Below are positions 1 through 10,306 of a stretch of DNA of 34,134 nucleotides, piece after piece. The notes under the pieces are model-generated. The model was not told the DNA's origin. It made no database searches and saw only the letters and a list, made by a program, of their open reading frames with translations. This DNA is from an uncultured Neomegalonema sp. (GTDB lineage: Bacteria; Pseudomonadota; Alphaproteobacteria; Rhodobacterales; Rhodobacteraceae). The DNA is taken from positions 1 through 34,134 of the forward strand of contig CALGNO010000072.1 of assembly GCA_937958625.1 (NCBI GenBank), given 5' to 3'. The position numbers and the translations under genes were made by a program. The stretch's first letter is position 1. Each line of letters begins with the position of its first letter.

Positions 1-847
1 CCTCGTGGACCAGACGGATATTGTAGTTGTCGCGGAACATGGTGACGACCTCATCGGCCTCGCCATGGCGCATCATGCCGGTATCGACAAAGACGCAGGT
101 AAGGCGCTCGCCGATAGCTTCATGGATCAGAACCGCCGCAACCGAACTGTCAACACCGCCCGATAAACCGCAGATAACGCGCCCCTCTGGCCCAACCTGT
201 TCGCGGATCGCGGCGATGGCCTCGTCCTTATAGGCGGCCATGGTCCAGTCGCCCGCGCAGCCCGCAATCTCCCGGACAAAGTTGGTCAGAAGGACGGCCC
301 CGCGCGGCGTGTGCACAACTTCCGGGTGGAACATCACGCCGTAAAACCCGCGCTCCTCGTTGGCAAAGGCGGCGAAGGGCGCGTTCGGCGATGAGCCGAT
401 GACGCTGAAACCTTCCGGCAATTCGGTGACCCGGTCGCCGTGGGACATCCAGACTTCTTCGTCCTCCCCCGGCGCGGCCAGACCGGCGAACAAAGGCGAC
501 GGGTGCTTTACGGTGACGAAGGCCCGTCCGAACTCGCGCTCGCTGCTGCCCGCCGCAACCCCGCCAAGCTGGGTCACCATGCACATCTGGCCGTAGCAAA
601 TGCCGAGGACCGGCACGCCCAGCTCGAAAACCTGCTGCGGTGCCCTCGGGCTGCCCTCATCCCCGACGCTGGCTGGCCCGCCCGAGAGGATAATCCCCTT
701 CAGGCCCGGCGCGGTCAGCCCGTCGCGCAGGTTGTCATAGGGCCTGATCTCGCAGAACACCCCGGCCTCGCGCACGCGCCGCGCGATCAACTGCGTGACC
801 TGGCTGCCGAAATCAATGATGAGAATACGGTCGTCGACGGGCGTCAT
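1..847 (-). CDS. guaA: GMP synthase (glutamine-hydrolysing), N-terminal part
   Basis: This enzyme converts XMP to GMP in the cytosol, using ammonia released from glutamine; it is the last step of guanine nucleotide synthesis. The visible 282 codons start with [16 protein letters not shown]. They contain the class I glutamine amidotransferase domain: the nucleophile Cys84 in GICYGQM and the histidine of the FHPEVVHT motif near residue 170. The ATP-pyrophosphatase domain then opens with the PP-loop [10 protein letters not shown]. The reading frame runs off the left edge of the window, so the rest of the synthase and the dimerisation domain are not seen. The gene is divergent from the methyltransferase gene at 1101, with about 250 bases between them in which I see no further gene. 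The family call is secure. Confidence 0.97.
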   Translation of the reverse strand, partial: MTPVDDRILIIDFGSQVTQLIARRVREAGVFCEIRPYDNLRDGLTAPGLKGIILSGGPASVGDEGSPRAPQQVFELGVPVLGICYGQMCMVTQLGGVAAGSSEREFGRAFVTVKHPSPLFAGLAAPGEDEEVWMSHGDRVTELPEGFSVIGSSPNAPFAAFANEERGFYGVMFHPEVVHTPRGAVLLTNFVREIAGCAGDWTMAAYKDEAIAAIREQVGPEGRVICGLSGGVDSSVAAVLIHEAIGERLTCVFVDTGMMRHGEADEVVTMFRDNYNIRLVHE

Positions 848-1100
848 GGGCGGCTCTCCAGCATTCAGAAACCGACTAAGCCGCCAAGCACAGAGAGTCT
901 AGCGTTCGCGACAATATATCGGTGTCACAGAATTATTTCCGCCCGCTGATGTCAGGCGCGCTGCCCAGAAACAAACTGCCTTGGCTCTATCGCCCCAATG
1001 TCGCTTCCGCCCCAACGATTGCCGATTACCGGCGAAGGCGTTGGCGTGCCTCGACTATCGTGTCCGCCACAGCCATTGATGCCCGCGCGGGAGATTCGCC

Positions 1101-2678
1101 ATGACCGACGAAACCGTTTCCGAAGCTCCTGCCCGATCCCGCCGCTCTCGCGGGGGTGCCGGGGGCGGGGCCGATGCGCGCCGGGCCGCCCGGGCCAAAC
1201 CGCAAGTCATGCAGATGCCCGCAATCCAGCGAACCCTGCCGCCCTTCGAGGTGCTCGACGAGGAGGGACTGGCGATTATCGAGGCAAATGCCGACAAGGT
1301 TCTCGAAGAAATCGGCATCGGCTTCAAGGACTACCCCCGCGCCCTTGATCTGTGGGAAAAGGCCGGGGCGACGGTTGACCGGTCTGAGGAGCGCGTGCGC
1401 TTTCCGCGCGGGATGCTGCGCGAGTTGATCAAGACCGCGCCGACCGAATACGTCCAGCACGCTCGTAACCCCGAGCGCAGCGTGCCCATCGGCGGCAAAA
1501 GCACAGTCTTTGCACCGGTTTATGGCCCGCCCTTCGTTTCTGATCTCGACAAGGGCCGCCGCTACGCGACCATCGAGGACTTCAATAATTTCGTCAAAAT
1601 GGCCTATGTCAGCCCGTATATGCACCATTCGGGCGGCACGGTCTGCGAGCCTTGTGACATCGCCGTCAACAAGCGCCACCTCGATATGATCTACGCCCAT
1701 ATCAAATACAGTGATAAGCCGTTCATGGGCAGCGTCACGGCACCGGAACGGGCGCAGGATACAATCGACATGTGTAACCTCGTCTTTGGCGAGGAATTCG
1801 TGCAGCAGAACACGGTGCTGACCAGCCTGATCAACTGTAACTCGCCCATGGTGCTGGATGGCACGATGCTCGGCGCGCTTGATGTCTATGCGCAGAATAA
1901 CCAGGCCTGCATCGTTTCGCCCTTCATCCTCGCCGGGGCCATGTCGCCGGTGACGGTGACCGGAACGCTGACGCAGGTGCTCTGCGAAGTGCTGGCCGGA
2001 ACCGCCTTTGCCCAGCTCGTGCGCCCCGGCGCGCCGGTGATTTTCGGCACCTTCGCGGCCAATATCTCCATGCAGACGGGCGCTCCCACCTTCGGCACGC
2101 CTGAGCCAGCGCTGGTCCTCTACGGCGCGGCGCAACTGGCCCGTCGAGCGGGTCTGCCCTTTCGCTCGGGCGGCGCGCTCTGCGGTTCGAAGGCCCCCGA
2201 TGCGCAGGCGGCCTATGAGAGCAACGCGACGATCATTCCGGCGGTGATGGGCGGCGTGAATTTCATGTTGCACGCGGCGGGCTGGATGGAGGGGGGCCTG
2301 ATCTCGTCCTACGAGAAGTTCGTGATGGATTGCGACCAGCTCGGCATGATGCACAGCTTTGCGAAGGGCATCGACATCTCGACCGAGGCACAGGCCCTCG
2401 ATGCCATTGCCGAAGTCGGCCCCGGCGGGCACTTCCTGGGCTGCGAACACACTCAAAACAACTTCAAGACCGCGTTCTATCGTTCTGAAGTCGCAGATAA
2501 TGGCTCGTTCGAGCAATGGGAAATGGAGGGCAGCCGGGATACCGCCACCCGTGCTAATGCCTTGTGGAAAAAAACCTTGGCCGAATACGAAGCCCCGGCC
2601 CTCGATCCCGGCATAGACGAGGCGCTGTGTGCCTTTATTCGCGAGAAAAAGGCGGCAGTTCCCGACTCCTTCACCTGA
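1101..2678 (+). CDS. MttB-superfamily (trimethylamine methyltransferase-like) protein, non-pyrrolysine
   Basis: This 525-residue protein belongs to the MttB/COG5598 family. Founding members transfer a methyl group from trimethylamine to a corrinoid protein and carry pyrrolysine, encoded by an in-frame amber codon. This frame has no internal TAG, so it belongs to the larger non-pyrrolysine branch, where characterised members demethylate quaternary amines such as glycine betaine. The substrate here is unknown. The first ~35 residues are Arg/Ala/Gly-rich and look disordered. The conserved barrel starts near residue 45 (LPPFEVLDEEGL), with family-like stretches such as HHSGGTVCEP and FGTFAANISMQTGAP. 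A GGGAG-like ribosome site (CGGGAG at about 1087-1092) precedes the ATG. No corrinoid protein, reductive activase or methyltransferase partner lies nearby, which is unusual for a catabolic system and leaves its role open. Confidence 0.88.
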   Translation: MTDETVSEAPARSRRSRGGAGGGADARRAARAKPQVMQMPAIQRTLPPFEVLDEEGLAIIEANADKVLEEIGIGFKDYPRALDLWEKAGATVDRSEERVRFPRGMLRELIKTAPTEYVQHARNPERSVPIGGKSTVFAPVYGPPFVSDLDKGRRYATIEDFNNFVKMAYVSPYMHHSGGTVCEPCDIAVNKRHLDMIYAHIKYSDKPFMGSVTAPERAQDTIDMCNLVFGEEFVQQNTVLTSLINCNSPMVLDGTMLGALDVYAQNNQACIVSPFILAGAMSPVTVTGTLTQVLCEVLAGTAFAQLVRPGAPVIFGTFAANISMQTGAPTFGTPEPALVLYGAAQLARRAGLPFRSGGALCGSKAPDAQAAYESNATIIPAVMGGVNFMLHAAGWMEGGLISSYEKFVMDCDQLGMMHSFAKGIDISTEAQALDAIAEVGPGGHFLGCEHTQNNFKTAFYRSEVADNGSFEQWEMEGSRDTATRANALWKKTLAEYEAPALDPGIDEALCAFIREKKAAVPDSFT

Positions 2679-2880
2679 TCTTTTTACCCTGTACGACCGT
2701 TAACCAATTCGGTAGGTATCGGCACAGCGCAGTAGCTTGCTGAAATCGACGGGTTTGGTTCGGCACGCTTCTGGCCCGCGACTTGAAACATAGTCGCAGG
2801 GGAACGGTTCTCGTCCCTAAACGAGACATAAAAGTCGCTTTTTTCTTTTCATGCGACGTCGGAAGCGGACGGTAGTTATC

Positions 2881-3948
2881 ATGTTGAATTATCAGGCACT
2901 GCCCAAGAAGAATCGTTTTCAGGAGTATGGCGGGCTTCTCGCGCTGTTTGCCGGTGTGTTTGCGACCGTTGCCTCGATCACCGTCGTGACTGCCCAGACC
3001 GCTTTCGAATTCGAGGATCCGCTTGAGGATCTGCGCGAACAACTCGGGATGCCCGCCACCGACGGCGCACAGGGTGCCGGCGCTGGTGGACAAGCTTCTG
3101 CCGCCGCCGACGGGGCTGGCGGCATGTCGTCATTCGGTCTCTTCGCCGTTGCTTCCGCGATTTTGCTGGCGCTGGTCGTTGCCCTCGTCTGGTGGCTCGG
3201 GCGCAAGCGCCGGGCGCGGCGTCATGGTTCCGACAGCGACCACGATCTCTATGTGACCGAAGACGATTCGCCGCCCCGCCACGTCCTCGAAAGCGGTTCG
3301 GCTGTAACCCGCGAGCGCTCGGGCCGTCTTGACACCCGCGAGGAAATTGCGCCTTCCAAGGCCTCTTTCTCGACCGCCGCCAAGGCCACGGCGGCAACGA
3401 CCGCCGCCGCCAGCGCCGCGATGATCCTGAGCGATGAGGTGGACCCGGCGGAGGAAAAGTCTCTCGATGCTGACAAGCAGGACTCGGCGGACCGCAACGA
3501 CCCCGATAACTGGAAAAAGCCCAATCTCGATCGTTTGAAGGATTCCATCCGCGAAGAATGGCCGTCGAAGGCCGCTTCCGATGCATCCGCCACGGCTGCG
3601 GCAGCGACCGGTGCCGTCGCTGCCACGGCAAGCGGCGCGGCGATTTCGGCAACCGAAAGCGCCAAGTCAGCCGTCGATACGGCGGCAACGCGGGTCGATG
3701 ATTTTCGCAGCGATAATGAAACCTTCGACGCCATGTTCGGTGACGACGCGGACCCCGTAGAATATCCTGCGGCCCACGACACATCGTTTGCGGGCCAGAT
3801 CGAGGATATTGCCACCGACGACAATGCGTCGGTCACAGATCACGATCTTGGCGTCGGCGCTGGCAGCATGACGGCACCGAATATTCCGTCCCGCAATGAC
3901 GCGCTCAAGCGCATCAAGGCGCTTCGCGAGTCCGTCAAGGCAGGCTGA
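2881..3948 (+). CDS. unrecognised Ala-rich protein with two predicted membrane segments
   Basis: I do not recognise this protein (355 residues from the chosen start). Visible features are a hydrophobic stretch near residues 17-40 (GLLALFAGVFATVASITVV) that could be a signal anchor, and a short acidic, Gly/Ala-rich linker. A clear membrane helix near residues 95-110 (ILLALVVALVWWLG) is followed by a basic stop-transfer cluster RKRRARR. After it comes a long cytosolic-type tail that is acidic and Ala/Thr/Ser-rich with low complexity (for example TAAKATAATTAAASAA), probably disordered, and the end is NDALKRIKALRESVKAG. An in-frame ATG at 2851 would add ten basic residues but has a pyrimidine-rich upstream. 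The ATG at 2881 follows the purine-rich GGAAGCGGACGG at 2861-2872, so I chose it. A terminator hairpin follows the gene, separating it from recA. Confidence 0.75.
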   Translation: MLNYQALPKKNRFQEYGGLLALFAGVFATVASITVVTAQTAFEFEDPLEDLREQLGMPATDGAQGAGAGGQASAAADGAGGMSSFGLFAVASAILLALVVALVWWLGRKRRARRHGSDSDHDLYVTEDDSPPRHVLESGSAVTRERSGRLDTREEIAPSKASFSTAAKATAATTAAASAAMILSDEVDPAEEKSLDADKQDSADRNDPDNWKKPNLDRLKDSIREEWPSKAASDASATAAAATGAVAATASGAAISATESAKSAVDTAATRVDDFRSDNETFDAMFGDDADPVEYPAAHDTSFAGQIEDIATDDNASVTDHDLGVGAGSMTAPNIPSRNDALKRIKALRESVKAG

Positions 3949-3969
3949 CCAGCCTCATATCGTCAGAAG

Positions 3970-4002
3970 AAATATGCACGGATCGGTATTCCGTGCATAT
4001 TT
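3970..4002 (+). terminator. hairpin terminator between the Ala-rich membrane gene and recA
   Basis: A perfect 12-base-pair inverted repeat lies 22 bases after the stop codon of the upstream gene. The left arm is AAATATGCACGG, the loop has nine bases, and the right arm is CCGTGCATATTT, which runs into a short T stretch (TTTTG). It fits an intrinsic terminator for the upstream gene, though the T tract is short. The same palindrome could also affect the recA promoter region, which begins immediately downstream. Confidence 0.65.
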
Positions 4003-4036
4003 TGTTCTTGTCCTCTTGGAACATTTCCAGTACGTA
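4003..4036 (+). promoter_or_regulatory. possible recA promoter with overlapping LexA-like dyad
   Basis: TTGTCC (4008-4013) and TACGTA (4031-4036) are separated by exactly 17 bases and resemble -35 and -10 elements. A dyad TGTTC...GAACA (4003-4007 and 4019-4023) overlaps the -35. Alphaproteobacterial LexA usually binds GTTC-N7-GTTC. Here the direct-repeat reading gives GTTC-N7-CTTG, which is degenerate. SOS control of recA is expected from biology, but this exact site is an inference. Confidence 0.3.
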
Positions 4037-4092
4037 TCGTCCCAGTTCAGTCATTGCTCCCATGGGTGGGGCGTGAAATAAGGAGCGCTGGA

Positions 4093-5151
4093 ATGGCCGA
4101 TGCCGCACTAAGGCTCGTCGAAAGAGACGACATGGAAAAAGAAAAAGCTCTCGAATCCGCTCTGGCGCAAATTGAACGCGCTTTCGGCAAGGGTTCGATC
4201 ATGAAACTCGGCAAAGGCAGTGCCGTCATGGACATCGAGGCGGTTTCGACCGGTTCGATTGGCCTCGATGTTGCCCTCGGGATCGGCGGTCTGCCCAAGG
4301 GCCGTATCATTGAGGTTTATGGCCCGGAAAGTTCCGGTAAAACCACCCTCGCCCTTCACGTCATTGCTGAAGCCCAGAAAAATGGCGGCGTCTGTGCCTT
4401 CGTCGATGCCGAGCACGCACTCGATCCCGGTTATGCGCGTAAACTCGGCGTCGATCTCGACGAATTGCTGATTTCCCAGCCCGATGCGGGTGAGCAGGCG
4501 TTGGAGATCACCGATACGCTGGTTCGTTCCGGCGCAATCTCGGTTGTCGTGGTTGACTCGGTGGCGGCGTTGACGCCCAAGGCCGAGCTCGAGGGCGATA
4601 TGGGCGATCACCAGGTAGGTGCCCAGGCCCGCCTGATGAGTCAGGCCATGCGCAAGCTGACCGGCTCGATCAGTCGCTCGAAATGCATGGTCATCTTCAT
4701 CAACCAGATTCGGATGAAGATCGGTGTGATGTTCGGCAGCCCCGAAACCACATCGGGCGGTAATGCGCTGAAATTCTATTCGTCGGTGCGCCTCGACATT
4801 CGCCGTATCGGTGCAATCAAGGACCGCGACGAAGTCGTCGGCAACCAGACCCGCGTCAAGGTGATCAAGAACAAGGTCGCGCCGCCATTCCGCCAGGTCG
4901 AATTCGACATCATGTATGGCGAGGGCATCTCGAAGCGCGGCGAGTTGATTGATCTGGGCGTCAAGGCCGGGGTGGTGGACAAGTCGGGTTCCTGGTTCTC
5001 CTATGGCGATCAGCGTATCGGCCAAGGCCGCGAAAACGCGAAGACTTTCCTCAAGGAAAACCCGGACATCGCGGACGAAATCGAACACCGCATCCGCAAT
5101 GCAAACGGCCTCGACCTCGAAGCGGAGCTAGAGGGCGACGAGGACGTCTGA
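4093..5151 (+). CDS. recA: recombinase RecA
   Basis: RecA is the ATP-dependent DNA strand-exchange protein of homologous recombination, and it activates LexA self-cleavage in the SOS response. The 352-residue length is normal for the family. Walker A is GPESSGKTT at residues 77-85, the ATP-binding region around [10 protein letters not shown] is intact, and the DNA-binding loop regions ([15 protein letters not shown] and [16 protein letters not shown]) are typical. The tail ends in acidic residues (ELEGDEDV). A longer frame from a TTG at 4054 exists. The ATG at 4093 follows AAGGAG (4079-4084) at proper spacing and gives the usual RecA N-terminus, so it is preferred. recA is monocistronic here, flanked by hairpins on both sides. 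Confidence 0.98.
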   Translation: MADAALRLVERDDMEKEKALESALAQIERAFGKGSIMKLGKGSAVMDIEAVSTGSIGLDVALGIGGLPKGRIIEVYGPESSGKTTLALHVIAEAQKNGGVCAFVDAEHALDPGYARKLGVDLDELLISQPDAGEQALEITDTLVRSGAISVVVVDSVAALTPKAELEGDMGDHQVGAQARLMSQAMRKLTGSISRSKCMVIFINQIRMKIGVMFGSPETTSGGNALKFYSSVRLDIRRIGAIKDRDEVVGNQTRVKVIKNKVAPPFRQVEFDIMYGEGISKRGELIDLGVKAGVVDKSGSWFSYGDQRIGQGRENAKTFLKENPDIADEIEHRIRNANGLDLEAELEGDEDV

Positions 5152-5161
5152 CCTGCTTTTG

Positions 5162-5196
5162 TTGAGGTCCGGTTCCCGAAGGGAGTCGGGCCTCAA
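5162..5196 (+). terminator. long hairpin between recA and alaS
   Basis: Starting 10 bases after the recA stop, bases 5162-5177 can pair with 5181-5196. The result is a 16-pair stem, including three G-U wobbles, closed by a GAA triloop. There is no strong T run directly after it, only TTCTTT about 11 bases later, so it may be a terminator of unusual form or an RNA-stabilising 3' end. It separates recA from alaS. Confidence 0.55.
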
Positions 5197-5311
5197 TCCC
5201 GCTGGTTCTTTCGATCATCTGCACGCTTTCGCGTCGATGGACACCGCGCGGCCCCCACGATAAAAGCGCCCTTCGACGGTGCATGGTGCGCCGGTTGTTT
5301 TCGGAGCATCA

Positions 5312-7978
<2,667 letters not shown>

Positions 7979-7991
7979 CGATTAACGCTCG

Positions 7992-8864
7992 TCAATCGCT
8001 GAGGGTTTTCCGAATCGTCGTGGCGGTCGCCTGATCAATCCGGCCCGCCTGTTCAGCGAGGGCGACGCTGCGGCGGCAATGGGCGCGGTAGAATGCGGCA
8101 TAGTCGGCATCGGCCTCGCGCAGGGCATCGAGATGCGCCGCAACGGTACGGCTGTCGCCCCGGGAGACCGGCCCCGGCATCGACCCTGCAATTCCGTTAT
8201 TCTCGACCGCTTTCAGCGTGCCCCGGATCATCGGCATCAGGGCGGCGATGACGTCGTCTTCGGTCGCAGCCCAGTCGCGCCAGATCGCGGCGGTCTCGGC
8301 CAACAACACGTTGATAAACTGCGAGCCATATCCCGCCGAAGCATGGTACAGCGCGCGCTTTCCTTGGGGCAGGCGATTGATCCGACAGTCGAGGGCCGCC
8401 GCGATTTCGGACAAGACGCCGTCGAGCGGCGCGGTCGCCTCAATTGTGATTGTCGACCCGCCGAGGGACTGCGCGGACAGGGCGGGGTCGCCAAAGCTCT
8501 GCATCGGATGAAAGCCGCCGATCATCGCTCCGGCCTGGGCCGCGCTGTCCAGAACGGTAACCTCGGTCGCCCCGGAACAGTGCACGACAGCCTGACCGGC
8601 GCGCCACGTAACCGCGTCGGCGGCCCTGGCAATCGCGTCGTCCGGCGTGGTGATGAACACGAAGTCGCAGGCATCGGCGACGGCTTGGCCGCCCGCCATG
8701 GCGTCGCATCCGTGCAAAAGCGCGGCGACGGATTGGGCGGAGGAGGCGGAGCGGCTCGATACCGCGACGACGGAAAACCCCGCGCTGTCCAAAGCTTTCG
8801 CCAATCCGCCCGCAACCCGCCCCGCGCCGATAAATCCGATCCGCAAGGCGCGCGCGTCCTTCAT
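7992..8864 (-). CDS. Rossmann-like / DUF2520 domain protein
   Basis: The 290-residue protein begins with a dinucleotide-binding Rossmann fold (IGFIGAGRVAGGLAKAL, glycines near residues 12-18). It continues with the sequence VVHCSGATEVTVLD, then GGFHPMQSFGDP, which is typical of the DUF2520 family. A helical C-terminal domain follows (SAGYGSQFINVLLAETAAIW). Relatives look like 6-phosphogluconate or ketopantoate reductase-type NAD(P)H oxidoreductases, but no reaction is established for this family, so I give none. Its ATG lies 4 bases after the stop of icd on the same strand, so the two are almost certainly cotranscribed and perhaps translationally coupled. Confidence 0.88.
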   Translation of the reverse strand: MKDARALRIGFIGAGRVAGGLAKALDSAGFSVVAVSSRSASSAQSVAALLHGCDAMAGGQAVADACDFVFITTPDDAIARAADAVTWRAGQAVVHCSGATEVTVLDSAAQAGAMIGGFHPMQSFGDPALSAQSLGGSTITIEATAPLDGVLSEIAAALDCRINRLPQGKRALYHASAGYGSQFINVLLAETAAIWRDWAATEDDVIAALMPMIRGTLKAVENNGIAGSMPGPVSRGDSRTVAAHLDALREADADYAAFYRAHCRRSVALAEQAGRIDQATATTIRKTLSD

Positions 8865-8868
8865 CGTG

Positions 8869-10083
8869 TCAGCCTGCCAAAGCGGCGTTCAGGTTCTCGT
8901 CGATCTTTTCAAGAAAGCCCATGGTGGTCAGCCAGCCCTGATCCGGCCCGACCAACAACGCCAGATCCTTCGTCATATGGCCGCCCTCGACCGTGTCGAT
9001 AATCGTTTTCTCCAGCGTCTCGGCAAAGTTGCGCAGGGGCTCGTTGCCGTCGAGCTTGGCGCGGTGCTTGAGGGCGCCGGTCCATGCATAGATCGAGGCG
9101 ATGGAGTTGGTCGAGGTCTGCTCGCCCTTCTGGTGCTGACGATAGTGGCGGGTGACGGTGCCATGGGCGGCCTCGGACTCGACCGTTTTGCCGTCCGGCG
9201 TCATCAGGATCGAGGTCATCAGGCCAAGGCTGCCAAAACCCTGCGCTACGGTATCGGACTGCACGTCGCCATCGTAGTTCTTGCAAGCCCAGACATAACC
9301 GCCGGACCACTTCATCGCACAGGCGACCATATCGTCGATCAAGCGGTGCTGATACGTGATCCCGGCCTCTTCAAATTGGGCCTTGAACTCGGCGTCGTAG
9401 ACCTCCTGAAAGATGTCCTTGAACCGCCCGTCATAGGCCTTGAGGATCGTATTCTTGGTCGACAGATAGACCGGATAACCCCGCCCGAGGCCGTAATTCA
9501 GGCTGGCGCGGGCAAAATCCTTAATCGAGTCGTCGAGATTGTACATCGCCATCGTGACGCCGGAGGAGGGCGCGTCGAACACCTCTTGCTCGATCTCCTG
9601 CCCGTCTTCACCAACGAATTTGATCGTCAGTTTGCCGGGGCCGGGAAAGCGAAAGTCGGTGGCGCGATACTGGTCGCCAAAGGCATGGCGGCCCACGATA
9701 ATCGGCTGGGTCCAGCCGGGTACAAGGCGCGGCACGTTCGAGCAGATGATCGGCTCGCGAAAGATCACGCCGCCGAGAATGTTGCGGATCGTGCCGTTGG
9801 GCGAGCGATACATCCGCTTGAGGCCGAATTCCTCGACCCGCTGCTCATCGGGGGTAATCGTCGCGCATTTGACGCCGACACCGTATTTCTTGATGGCCTC
9901 GGCGGCATCGACCGTAATCTGGTCATCGGTGCGGTCGCGCTCTTCGATACCGAGATCGTAGTATTTCAGGTCGATGTCGAGATAGGGCAAGATCAGCTTT
10001 TGCTTGATGAAATCCCAGATGATGCGGGTCATTTCATCGCCGTCGAGTTCAACGACGGGATTATCGACTTTGATCTTGCTCAT
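8869..10083 (-). CDS. icd: isocitrate dehydrogenase, NADP-dependent (eukaryote-like dimeric type)
   Basis: This enzyme oxidatively decarboxylates isocitrate to 2-oxoglutarate and makes NADPH, a TCA-cycle step in the cytosol. The 404-residue sequence opens with [27 protein letters not shown]. It has the substrate-binding stretch [20 protein letters not shown], the [15 protein letters not shown] segment, the catalytic-lysine region near [20 protein letters not shown], and the metal-binding [13 protein letters not shown]. These features place it in the type II subfamily shared with mitochondrial IDH rather than the E. coli-like type. AAGGAT precedes the ATG. It heads an operon with the DUF2520 gene and is divergent from the autotransporter gene across a 223-base intergenic region. 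Confidence 0.97.
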   Translation of the reverse strand: MSKIKVDNPVVELDGDEMTRIIWDFIKQKLILPYLDIDLKYYDLGIEERDRTDDQITVDAAEAIKKYGVGVKCATITPDEQRVEEFGLKRMYRSPNGTIRNILGGVIFREPIICSNVPRLVPGWTQPIIVGRHAFGDQYRATDFRFPGPGKLTIKFVGEDGQEIEQEVFDAPSSGVTMAMYNLDDSIKDFARASLNYGLGRGYPVYLSTKNTILKAYDGRFKDIFQEVYDAEFKAQFEEAGITYQHRLIDDMVACAMKWSGGYVWACKNYDGDVQSDTVAQGFGSLGLMTSILMTPDGKTVESEAAHGTVTRHYRQHQKGEQTSTNSIASIYAWTGALKHRAKLDGNEPLRNFAETLEKTIIDTVEGGHMTKDLALLVGPDQGWLTTMGFLEKIDENLNAALAG

Positions 10084-10306
10084 GGGAATCCTTTGAAAAA
10101 TTCAGGGCAAAGCGCCCGGCTTTGTTTGCGCTGCAACATAAAGAGCGCACGCGGCGGGGGCAACCTATGCCCGGCCCAGGCCTCGCGAAAACGAGCACCC
10201 GCAAAGGCTTAATATTGCTTGCATTTTAATGAAATCGGTTTACCGAACCTAAAAATTTATTCCGTACAGATACGAAATCACTTCCTCGTATTCGCCGGAA
10301 AGCGCC

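Noticed and set aside
1026..2516. A 496-codon open frame on the minus strand opposite the MttB-like gene
   Set aside because: It is the antisense shadow of a conserved gene in GC-rich DNA; the translation is rich in Arg/His/Gly and shows no domain.
1101..2678. Pyrrolysine-type MttB
   Set aside because: No in-frame TAG is present and no pyrrolysine genes are nearby.
8647..10212. A 521-codon open frame antisense to icd
   Set aside because: Shadow of icd and the DUF2520 gene; no ribosome site or motif.
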